A stretch of 21,604 nt of DNA from DASPXY01 sp038227745 (GTDB lineage: Bacteria; Planctomycetota; Planctomycetia; Gemmatales; Gemmataceae). The notes beneath the pieces are model-generated. The model saw nothing but the letters and a program-made list of their open reading frames with translations. It ran no database searches and had not been told where the DNA came from. Shown piece by piece: positions 15,449 through 21,604 of this stretch. The stretch is from NCBI GenBank assembly GCA_038227745.1, contig JBBRPS010000054.1:1-21604 (forward strand), in the 5' to 3' direction. Position numbers and translations under genes: made by a program. The first letter of the stretch is position 1. Each line of letters begins with the position of its first letter.

Positions 15449-15528
15449 GGCGAACGGCCGGCGTAAGCCGGCTGGTACGTCACCCCGCTTGGCGTGCAGG
15501 ACCAGCCGGCTTACGCCGGCCGTTCGCC
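15449..15528. repeat. Palindromic element, family A, copy 2
   Basis: The left arm 15449-15478 is identical to 2113-2142. A 28-bp perfect stem forms between 15449-15476 and 15501-15528 around a 24-base loop that differs from copy 1. It lies between the second and third GT4 genes, in the same direction of transcription on both sides, so here it cannot serve as a convergent terminator. Confidence 0.92.
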
Positions 15529-15572
15529 TGGCATTACAACACGTTCCCGTTTTCACTGCCGAATAGGACATT

Positions 15573-16796
15573 ATGAGCATGGCCCCCAAGGCCCCCCCCC
15601 TCCTCGACTTTCCCCATGCGCCGGCCCGGCGGCCCAAGCCGGGTGCCTCAACCGCGCCGGCGGCCGGCCGGCCGGTCCGGGTCTGTTTCCTGATCGATGA
15701 ACTCCGGACGGCGGGCACGGAGACGCAGCTCCTGGCCCTGATCCGCCACCTGGACCGCCGCCGCGTCCTGCCGTACCTGTGTCTGCTGCGCGGCGACTCG
15801 GCCCGCTCGCGCGCCCTCGAGCCGGACTGCTGCCCGGTCCTGCGCCTTGGCGTCGGCTCGCTCTGCCGGCCCGCCACCCTGGTCAAGGGCTGGCGGCTCG
15901 GGCGCTTCCTGCGCCGCGAGCGCATCGACGTCGTGCAGGTGTATTTCGAGGACGCCACTTATTTGGGGGCGCTCGTCGCCCGGCTCGCCGGGGTGCCTCA
16001 CGTCGTGCGCACCCGGAACAACCTCGGGTACTGGCTGACGCCGCTGCACCGCCGCCTCGGCCGCCTGTACAACCGCCTGACCGACGCCACGCTCACCAAC
16101 TGCGAGGCCGCCCGCGAACGGCTCCTCGCCGACGAGGGGCCGCCGGCCGAAGCGGTGTTCGTGCTGGAGAACGGCGTGGACCTCGACCGCTTCAGCGCCC
16201 TCCCCGCCCTGGCCGCCCGCCCCGGCCCGGTCCACGTGGCGGCGGTGGCCAACCTGCGCCCGGTCAAGGCCCTCGATGTCTTCGTCCGCGCCGCCGCCGA
16301 GGTCGCCGCTCGCCGTCCCGACGTCACCTTCGAGATCGCCGGCGAGGGCGAGTTGCGTCTCGAACTGGAACGCCTCGCCGCCGACCTGGGGTTCGGCGAC
16401 CGCCTGCGCCTCCCAGGCGTCGCGCGCGACGTGCCGGCGTTGCTGGGCCGCACGGACATCGCCGTGCTCTGCTCGCACTCCGAGGGGATGTCGAACGCGG
16501 TGCTGGAGTACATGGCGGCCGGCCGCGCGATCGCGGCGACGCGCGTCGGCGCCAACGGCCGGCTGATCGAGGACGGCGTCCACGGCCTGCTCGTGCCGCC
16601 CGGCGACGCCGCGGCGCTGGCCGCGGCGGTCGGGCGCCTCGCCGACGACCCCGGACTGCGGGCGCGCCTGGGGGCGGCGGCGCGCGCGCGGGCCGAACGG
16701 CAGTACAGCCGCCAGGCGATGGTGCGGCGCTTCGAGCGCTTCTACGAAAGGCTCGTGGGCGGGCAGTCCCCCGCCCGCCAACCGGAGGGCCGCTGA
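15573..16796 (+). CDS. GT4-type glycosyltransferase (third of three)
   Basis: A 407-residue GT-B enzyme. FLIDELRTAGTETQLLALI (39-57) is the acceptor loop; VRTRNNLGYW (145-154) and LENGVDLDRF (198-207) follow. The C-terminal domain has VANLRPVKALDVFVRAA (225-241), CSHSEGMSNAVLEYMAAG (300-317, Glu304 and Glu312) and EDGVHGLLVPPGD. The first 33 residues are Pro/Ala-rich and contain a run of nine C (15592-15600) that could slip. AGGA is four bases upstream of ATG 15573. The stop is three bases before the next start, so translation is probably coupled to the ligase gene. Sugar unknown. Confidence 0.9.
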   Translation: MSMAPKAPPLLDFPHAPARRPKPGASTAPAAGRPVRVCFLIDELRTAGTETQLLALIRHLDRRRVLPYLCLLRGDSARSRALEPDCCPVLRLGVGSLCRPATLVKGWRLGRFLRRERIDVVQVYFEDATYLGALVARLAGVPHVVRTRNNLGYWLTPLHRRLGRLYNRLTDATLTNCEAARERLLADEGPPAEAVFVLENGVDLDRFSALPALAARPGPVHVAAVANLRPVKALDVFVRAAAEVAARRPDVTFEIAGEGELRLELERLAADLGFGDRLRLPGVARDVPALLGRTDIAVLCSHSEGMSNAVLEYMAAGRAIAATRVGANGRLIEDGVHGLLVPPGDAAALAAAVGRLADDPGLRARLGAAARARAERQYSRQAMVRRFERFYERLVGGQSPARQPEGR

Positions 16797-16799
16797 CCG

Positions 16800-18065
16800 A
16801 TGCTCTGGCTCCTGATCGGCTACATGTACCTGTTCATCCACCGGCCGTTCGAGGTCTGGCCGGCCCTGGGGGAGATCCGCCTCGAGCTGCTCTACGCCCT
16901 CTTCACGGGCGCCGCGTGGCTGATGTACCCGGGCAAGCGCTGGCTGCCCAACCCCCTGAACCGCGCCATGCTCGCGTTCGTCCTCGCGCTGCTCACCTGC
17001 TGGGTCGTCAGCCCTTGGTCGGACCTGACCGTCGGGCTGATGGACAAGTACCTCAAGCAGCTCTTCTTCTACCTCCTCCTCGTCACCGTCGTCCACGAAG
17101 AGAAGGGGCTGGAGCGCGTGGTCAAGGCGTTCTTCTTCATCACGACGTTCTACATGGTCCACTCGCTGTGGCAGTTCGCACACGGCCGCCACCATTTCCG
17201 CATGGGGATCGTGCGGCTGATCGGCGTCGATACGACGATCAGCGACCCGAACGCCTTCGCCGCCAGCCTCGTCTACGCCACCACACTGGCGCCGGCCGCG
17301 TGGTTCGCCAGCACCTCCCGGCTGTGGCGCTGCTACCTCCTCGGCCACGGGCTGCTGACGGCGGGCTGCGTCGCCCTCACCGGCTCGCGGTCCGGCTTCG
17401 TGGCGATGCTCCTTTGGATCGGACTGGCGATGCTCCGCAGCCGTTGGCGCTACGCCTTCATCGCGCTGGCGGTCGTCTCGGCCCCGTTCGTCTGGTGCGC
17501 CCTGCCGCCGTCGCTGCAGAACCGCTTCGAGACGATCATCAACCCGGACGTCGGGCCGCGCAACGCCCAGGAGTCCGCCGAGGGCCGCGTCCAGGGCTTC
17601 TATCTCGGCATCAAGCTCCTGGAGGAGAATCCGCTCACCGGCTGCGGCCCGGGTGCCTGGAGGCCGGCCACCGGCAAGAAGATCGAGTCGCACAACCTGT
17701 ACGGGCAGGTCATGGGCGAGCTGGGCCTGCTCGGCGTGATCACCTTCGGCGCACTGGTCCTGTGTACCTGGCTCAACACGCGCCGCATCGCGCGGGTCTA
17801 CCGCGAGCACCCCGAGTGGGAGCGCGGATTCGTCTACCACCTCGGTTGGTGCCTGGCGCTGGCGCTGTTCCTCCTGCTCGTCCTCGGGAACTTCGGGCAC
17901 AGCCTGTACCGCTACAACTGGATCTGGTTCGGCGCCTTCAGCATCGTCGCCCGCTACTGCGTCGAGCAGCGCCTGGCCCGCGCGGCCGGGACGGTGCCCC
18001 TGCCCGCCGCGGCGGCCGCGGCGCCCGCCCGCGGGGGTTTGAGCTGGGGCGGCGCCGGCGCGTGA
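16800..18065 (+). CDS. O-antigen ligase / Wzy-like membrane protein
   Basis: A 421-residue polytopic membrane protein with about ten hydrophobic segments. The family signature is VALTGSRSGF (191-200), then a large extracytoplasmic loop (about 237-305) with EGRVQGFYLGIKLLEENPLT, GCGPGAW and ESHNLYGQVMGELG containing His298, as in WaaL/Wzy_C proteins. The N-terminus (YMYLFIHRPFEVWP) looks like the exosortase-associated ligase branch. It would polymerise repeat units or move the glycan to an acceptor at the periplasmic face. It starts three bases after the preceding stop, with GGAGGG at 16784-16789. The Ala/Gly-rich tail after about 395 is featureless. Whether it acts as polymerase or ligase cannot be told. 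Confidence 0.88.
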   Translation: MLWLLIGYMYLFIHRPFEVWPALGEIRLELLYALFTGAAWLMYPGKRWLPNPLNRAMLAFVLALLTCWVVSPWSDLTVGLMDKYLKQLFFYLLLVTVVHEEKGLERVVKAFFFITTFYMVHSLWQFAHGRHHFRMGIVRLIGVDTTISDPNAFAASLVYATTLAPAAWFASTSRLWRCYLLGHGLLTAGCVALTGSRSGFVAMLLWIGLAMLRSRWRYAFIALAVVSAPFVWCALPPSLQNRFETIINPDVGPRNAQESAEGRVQGFYLGIKLLEENPLTGCGPGAWRPATGKKIESHNLYGQVMGELGLLGVITFGALVLCTWLNTRRIARVYREHPEWERGFVYHLGWCLALALFLLLVLGNFGHSLYRYNWIWFGAFSIVARYCVEQRLARAAGTVPLPAAAAAAPARGGLSWGGAGA

Positions 18066-18071
18066 ACACGG

Positions 18072-18091
18072 CCCCTCCCTCACGGGAGGGG
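18072..18091. repeat. Short GC hairpin, family E-like
   Basis: Perfect 8-bp arms CCCCTCCC (18072-18079) and GGGAGGGG (18084-18091) around TCAC. It comes right after the ligase stop. The ATG at 18093 touches this stem, which argues against that codon being the next gene's start. Confidence 0.55.
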
Positions 18092-18113
18092 GATGGCACA
18101 ACCACCTGTTCCT

Positions 18114-18120
18114 GAGAGGA
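18114..18120 (+). promoter_or_regulatory. Ribosome binding site deciding the CapK-like start
   Basis: GAGAGGA eight bases before ATG 18129. The upstream alternative ATG 18093 has only the G-rich arm of a hairpin immediately adjacent to it, with no usable spacing. Confidence 0.55.
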
Positions 18121-18128
18121 TTTTCCCG

Positions 18129-19535
18129 ATGGGCCTCCGTCAACGGCTCGGCCGCCACGTGTTGTACCCCCTGTCCCTGTGGCATTCCGGCCACCTCAGC
18201 GAGCTGCGCCACCTGGCCGCGTTCGAGCGCAGCCAGTTCCTCCCGCCCGAGGAGATCCGCGCGCTGCAGCTGGCACGGCTGCAGGCCCTCGTCGCGCACG
18301 CCTACCGCGCCTGCCCGTTCTACCGCGAGCGGTTCGACCGGGCTGGGCTGGCGCCGCAAGACATTCGCCGGCTCGAAGATTTGCAGGCCCTGCCGCCCGT
18401 GGAGCGGCGCGAGGTGCAGGAGCAGCGCGACCGGATGGTGGCGACCGGGTGGCCCGCCGCGGACCTGGTCGTCAACTCCAGCGGCGGCTCGACTGGGGCG
18501 CCGGTGTCGTTCTTCCTCGACCGCGAACGCCTGCGCTCGCGGCACGCGGCCACAATCCGGCACAACCGCTGGGCCGGGTACGACGTCGGCGACAAGGCCG
18601 CCCTGCTGTGGAGCACCCAGACGGACGCGCCGGAGAGAGGCTGGCGGGCCTGGCTCAGGCACACGCTCGTCTACCCCCAGCTGTGGCTGAACGCGGCGAA
18701 CCTCAGCGAGGAGAAGATGGATGCCTTCCACAAGGCGATCCACCAGTTCCGGCCGCGGGTCCTCCTGGCCTACGCCGGTTGCGTCGCCCTGTTCGCGCGC
18801 TGGCTCCGGGCCGAGGGGCGCGAGCCGTACCGGCCCCACGCCGTCATCACGTCGGCGGAGACGCTGACGGACGCGGACCGCCACCTGGTCGAGGAGACGT
18901 TCGGCTGCCGGGTGTTCAACCGCTACGGGTCGCGCGAGGTGAGCGTGATCGCCAGCGAATGCCCGGAGCACAGCGGCCTGCACGTGATGGCGGAAGGCCT
19001 GTACGTCGAGGTAGTGCGCGGCGACGAGCACGCCGCGCCGGGCGAACCGGGGGCCATCCTGGTGACGGACTTGCTCAACCACGCCATGCCGCTGATCCGC
19101 TACCGCATCGGCGACGTCGGGAGTTGGATGCCCGGCACGTGCCCGTGCGGCCGCGGCCTGCCCCGCCTGGCCGCGGTGAACGGCCGCGTCAGCGACTTCC
19201 TGGTCGGGGCGGACGGCCGGGTCGTGTCCGGAACCTGGATCCTGCAGAAGCTGCTGGCGCAGCGCATCAGCCTCGGACAGATGCAGATCCGCCAGAAACG
19301 AGCCGGGCAGATCCTCTACCGCCTCAAACCGGGCGCCGCCTTCGACCCCACGCCGGATCTGGAATATGTGGTGCGCGAGTCGCGCCGCCACCTCGGCGAC
19401 GACACCGTTGTGGAGTGGGAATTCGTCGAGAATCTGCCCTCGGAGCCGTCCGGCAAGTTCCTGTTCTGCCGCTCCGAGGTGACGCCGGACTTCCTGCGCC
19501 CGGCTGTTGCGCGGCCGGCCGCGTGTTCTCAGTGA
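18129..19535 (+). CDS. PaaK/CapK-like AMP-forming adenylating enzyme
   Basis: A 468-residue member of the phenylacetate-CoA ligase-like branch of AMP-binding enzymes, often named CapK in capsule clusters. Motifs: the Ser/Gly/Thr-rich loop SSGGSTGAP (117-125), HAVITSAETLT (237-247), NRYGSREVSVIASEC (264-278), RYRIGD (324-329), CPCGRGLPRL (338-347) and C-terminal SEPSGK with Lys443, the expected adenylation lysine. Members activate a carboxylic acid as an acyl-adenylate; the substrate of the capsule-linked branch is unknown. The Cys pair 338/340 with Cys278 may bind a metal. There is no signal peptide. ATG 18129 is used rather than 18093 on ribosome-site grounds. Sitting between ligase and methyltransferase, it may supply an acyl or amino-acyl decoration (inference). 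Confidence 0.88.
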   Translation: MGLRQRLGRHVLYPLSLWHSGHLSELRHLAAFERSQFLPPEEIRALQLARLQALVAHAYRACPFYRERFDRAGLAPQDIRRLEDLQALPPVERREVQEQRDRMVATGWPAADLVVNSSGGSTGAPVSFFLDRERLRSRHAATIRHNRWAGYDVGDKAALLWSTQTDAPERGWRAWLRHTLVYPQLWLNAANLSEEKMDAFHKAIHQFRPRVLLAYAGCVALFARWLRAEGREPYRPHAVITSAETLTDADRHLVEETFGCRVFNRYGSREVSVIASECPEHSGLHVMAEGLYVEVVRGDEHAAPGEPGAILVTDLLNHAMPLIRYRIGDVGSWMPGTCPCGRGLPRLAAVNGRVSDFLVGADGRVVSGTWILQKLLAQRISLGQMQIRQKRAGQILYRLKPGAAFDPTPDLEYVVRESRRHLGDDTVVEWEFVENLPSEPSGKFLFCRSEVTPDFLRPAVARPAACSQ

Positions 19536-19560
19536 TACTCCTCCGGCGCGGAAGCCGATC

Positions 19561-19615
19561 ATACAAGCCCGACGCGCCAGCGAGGCATTTCCTCGCTGGC
19601 GCGTCGGGCTTGTGT
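19561..19615. repeat. Palindromic element, family G
   Basis: A perfect 23-bp inverted repeat: arms 19563-19585 and 19591-19613 with a five-base loop CATTT, extendable by one G-U and one A-T pair to 19561-19615. It lies in the 146-base gap before the methyltransferase gene. A very stable hairpin in RNA, but no T-tract follows it. Confidence 0.9.
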
Positions 19616-19681
19616 GAGGGCCTGTCGTGCCGCAGCAGTATCGCCCCCTGAACTCCTTTTAACACTTATCCAGAGGGCTTT

Positions 19682-20464
19682 ATGGAAAATCTCCTCGAAG
19701 CCGGTGCCGCGCGGCGCTACGAGAGCGAGCGCCGGTTCTTCGACCGGGTCGCGGCGGAGACGAAAGTCGAGCCGCTCAACAGGGCCGGTCTCGAGCGCTA
19801 CGCCCGCCCGCGCCGACCCCATCTGTTCGGCAAGGAGTTCATGTTCTCCCTCCTGGGGGACGCCCACGGCAAGCGCGTCCTGGAGGTCGGCTGTGGCGAG
19901 GGGGTAGCCTCGGTGCAGCTTGCCTACTGCGGCGCCCGCGTGACCGGGGTAGACCTGTCCGAAGTGTCGGTGGGCGTGGCGCGCCGGCGCGCCGAGGTGC
20001 AGGGCCTGCCCGCCGAGTTCCGCATCGCCAACGTCGAGACGGACGACCTCGGCCGCGGCTGCTTCGACGTGGTCTGGTGCGACCTGATCCTGCACCACCT
20101 CGTCCCGTCCCTCGACGCGGTCATGCGCCGCCTGTCCGCCGCGCTGGCGCCCGGGGGCCTGTTCATCGCCCGCGAGCCGATCGCCTACGCGCGCTGGCTC
20201 AAGAGCCTGCGCCGACTCACCCCCGTTCGCCTGGCGGTCACCCCCGACGAGCAGCCGCTCCGCCCGCAGGACTTCGCCGTCATCGAGCGCCACTTCGGCC
20301 CCGTGAGCTACCGGCACTTTCGCCTGCTCGCCCGGGTCGATCGGGTGACGCGGCGGCTGCCCCTGATCGCCCTGGCGGCGCAGGTGGACAACCTGCTCTT
20401 CGCCGTCCCCGGGATGAAACGCCTGGCCGGCAACGTCGTGATGTGGGCGCGGAAGCCGGCGTGA
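19682..20464 (+). CDS. Class I SAM-dependent methyltransferase
   Basis: A 260-residue Rossmann methyltransferase. Motif I is VLEVGCGEG (66-74), the acidic residue after strand 2 is Asp91 in VTGVDLSE, and FDVVWCDLILHHLVPSLDAV (from about 125) followed by LAPGGLFIAREP are motifs IV to VI. The form suits a small-molecule or sugar methyltransferase. The C-terminal third (after about 165) is variable and has a hydrophobic stretch that may bind substrate. AGAGGG four bases before ATG 19682 supports the start. It is the last gene of the rightward block and would O- or N-methylate a sugar of the polymer (inference from position). Confidence 0.88.
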   Translation: MENLLEAGAARRYESERRFFDRVAAETKVEPLNRAGLERYARPRRPHLFGKEFMFSLLGDAHGKRVLEVGCGEGVASVQLAYCGARVTGVDLSEVSVGVARRRAEVQGLPAEFRIANVETDDLGRGCFDVVWCDLILHHLVPSLDAVMRRLSAALAPGGLFIAREPIAYARWLKSLRRLTPVRLAVTPDEQPLRPQDFAVIERHFGPVSYRHFRLLARVDRVTRRLPLIALAAQVDNLLFAVPGMKRLAGNVVMWARKPA

Positions 20465-20494
20465 GCGGACTGTCCCACCCGCCCGTCAAACCCA

Positions 20495-20542
20495 CGAGCC
20501 CGGGGCGCCAGGGAGGGAACCTCCGCCGGCGCCCCGGGCTCG
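20495..20542. terminator. Palindrome between convergent genes, terminator-like
   Basis: Perfect 15-bp arms 20495-20509 and 20528-20542 with an 18-base loop that can itself form GAGG/CCTC. It lies 30 bases after the methyltransferase stop and 21 bases beyond the convergent GT2 stop, a position suited to ending both transcripts. There is no T-tract, so a classical intrinsic terminator is uncertain; it may be another dispersed palindrome. Confidence 0.5.
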
Positions 20543-20563
20543 AATGGTCTCGACCCGGCGAAC

Positions 20564-21544
20564 TCACCTCGATGCGGACTGCAGGGGACCGGCGGGGCGG
20601 GCCAGCACCGCGCGCAGGCGGCGATTCGTGCCACGGAGGCGCCGCAGCGCGCCGTTCGGGAGGTAACTCAGCGCCCAGTACAGAAGCGCTCTGGCGCCGC
20701 GGGCGCTTGGGGACCAGCCGGCGAGGAAGTGCCGCCGCGCCTCGGGCATGTCGCCTTCCGCCCAGGCACACTCCCCGACCAGGAAGTGGGCCTCGCGCAG
20801 GCCCCGCCGCAAGGCCCGCAGGTGCGCCGGCGCGGCCCCAGGGAGGCGCCGCAGCAGTTCCTCGTACAGCACGACCCGCCGGGCGAAGCGGTTGTGGTGG
20901 TTCTTGCTGTAGTTGTGCTCGTGGATGCGCCGCCGGGCGAGCTTCTCGTCCACCCAGCCGAACCGGCCCCCGCGGGCGCGGATCTCCAGGAACAGCCCGA
21001 CGTCGTCCACGCCCGACACGGACTCCAGGAAGGATAACCCGTGCTCCCGCAGGAACGACGCGCGGAGGAGCGTCGTCGTCATCAGCGGGACCTGGCGGTC
21101 GATGATCGCCGTGAAGACGTCCCCCGGCCCGCGCAGCGCGGGGAAGCGATCGAGGAACGACGCATTGACCGTCCCGCGGTCGCTGAACTCCTCGGCGTCG
21201 GCGTAGATGACCGCGACCTCCGGGTGCGCGACCGCGTAATCCACCTGCTTCTCCAGCTTGTCGCGCCGCCACAGGTCGTCCTGGTCGAGGAAGGCGAGGA
21301 GGTCGCCCGTGGCTTGCGCGACGGCGCGGTTGCGCGCCGCGCCGATGCCGCCCCGCCGCTGTTCGAGCAGGGTGATGTGCCGTGCGAACGACCGCAGCAC
21401 CTCCCGCGTGTCGTCCGTGCTGCCGTCGTCCACGACGATGATCTCGTGGGCCGGGTAGGTCTGGGCCAGGACGCTCTCCAGGCACGCCCGCAGCCAGGGG
21501 GCGCCGTTGTACGCGGGGATGAGGACGGAAACCGTCGGGGGCAT
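20564..21544 (-). CDS. GT2 glycosyltransferase
   Basis: A 326-residue family 2 glycosyltransferase. The GT-A core shows VSVLIPAYNGAPWLRACLES (5-24), IIVVDDGSTDDT (35-46), GGIGAARNRA (65-74) and the metal-binding AFLDQDDLW (84-92). VSGVDDVGLFLEIRARG is the acidic catalytic-side block. The C-terminal third (about 225-326) is Arg/Leu/Ala-rich helical sequence without a clear membrane segment. AAGGAGG (21551-21557 on this strand), six bases away, fixes ATG 21544. It converges on the cluster; any upstream partners on this strand lie outside the window. Sugar unknown; it may or may not serve the same polymer. Confidence 0.9.
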   Translation of the reverse strand: MPPTVSVLIPAYNGAPWLRACLESVLAQTYPAHEIIVVDDGSTDDTREVLRSFARHITLLEQRRGGIGAARNRAVAQATGDLLAFLDQDDLWRRDKLEKQVDYAVAHPEVAVIYADAEEFSDRGTVNASFLDRFPALRGPGDVFTAIIDRQVPLMTTTLLRASFLREHGLSFLESVSGVDDVGLFLEIRARGGRFGWVDEKLARRRIHEHNYSKNHHNRFARRVVLYEELLRRLPGAAPAHLRALRRGLREAHFLVGECAWAEGDMPEARRHFLAGWSPSARGARALLYWALSYLPNGALRRLRGTNRRLRAVLARPAGPLQSASR

Positions 21545-21604
21545 GGATACCTCCTTGTCGGCAGCGCGGCCGAGTGCATTAGCAAACGACCTGTTGGCGA
21601 ATGG

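Noticed and set aside
13964..15958. Minus-strand open frame of 664 codons
   Set aside because: Antisense to three GT4 genes and running through palindrome A; no domain signal.
15779..18115. Plus-strand open frame of 778 codons over GT4 and ligase
   Set aside because: Shifted frame across two genes with clear motifs; the product is Arg/Pro/Ala-rich and shows no motif.
15648..19562. Minus-strand open frame of 1304 codons
   Set aside because: It is antisense to four well-supported genes, has no recognisable domain, is low-complexity (Arg/Ala/Val/Asp/Glu/Gln) and arises from the third-position GC bias of those genes.
19563..19613. Intrinsic terminator
   Set aside because: A strong stem but no run of T on either side, and it lies within a run of same-direction genes; kept as a repeat.

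Overview
The window is very GC-rich, densely coding DNA from a Gram-negative-type bacterium. The presence of an outer-membrane polysaccharide exporter, an exosortase and EpsI, together with a short secreted protein of a style I associate with planctomycetes and many large dispersed palindromes between genes, suggests a planctomycete, possibly of the Gemmatales. That assignment is an inference from gene style; no rRNA or other marker gene is present.

Layout. 1-2090 (+): an alpha/beta hydrolase and a carbohydrate-type sulfotransferase. 2194-4805 (-): a lipoprotein polysaccharide export protein (Wza/SLBB type), a small secreted protein and a small SWIM zinc-finger protein, read in that order. 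4806-5439: a 634-base divergent regulatory gap holding a good sigma70-like promoter, a perfect dyad just upstream of it, and a leader of about 310 bases. 5440-20464 (+): a block of twelve genes in the same direction, encoding exosortase, a fused Wzz/BY-kinase, EpsI, a small sugar-phosphate transferase, an ExoA-like GT2, an exosortase-associated polysaccharide deacetylase, three GT4 glycosyltransferases, an O-antigen ligase/polymerase-like membrane protein, a PaaK/CapK-like adenylating enzyme and a SAM methyltransferase. 20564-21544 (-): a convergent GT2.

How it fits together (inference from families). The sugar transferase would load the first sugar phosphate on undecaprenyl phosphate. The GT2 and GT4 enzymes would extend the repeat unit, and the deacetylase, methyltransferase, sulfotransferase and perhaps the CapK-like enzyme would decorate it. 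The ligase/Wzy-like protein would polymerise or transfer it, the Wzz/BY-kinase would set chain length, and the Wza-like lipoprotein would export it. Exosortase and EpsI tie the polymer to cell-surface protein sorting. No Wzx flippase and no PEP-CTERM substrate lie in the window.

The most unusual feature is the non-coding DNA. Nearly every gap longer than about 130 bases in the cluster carries a long, near-perfect palindrome. These belong to several unrelated sequence families; one family occurs twice with identical arms, and another contains an exact 41-base tandem duplication. None has a U-tract, so they look like dispersed palindromic elements (REP/MITE-like) rather than simple terminators.
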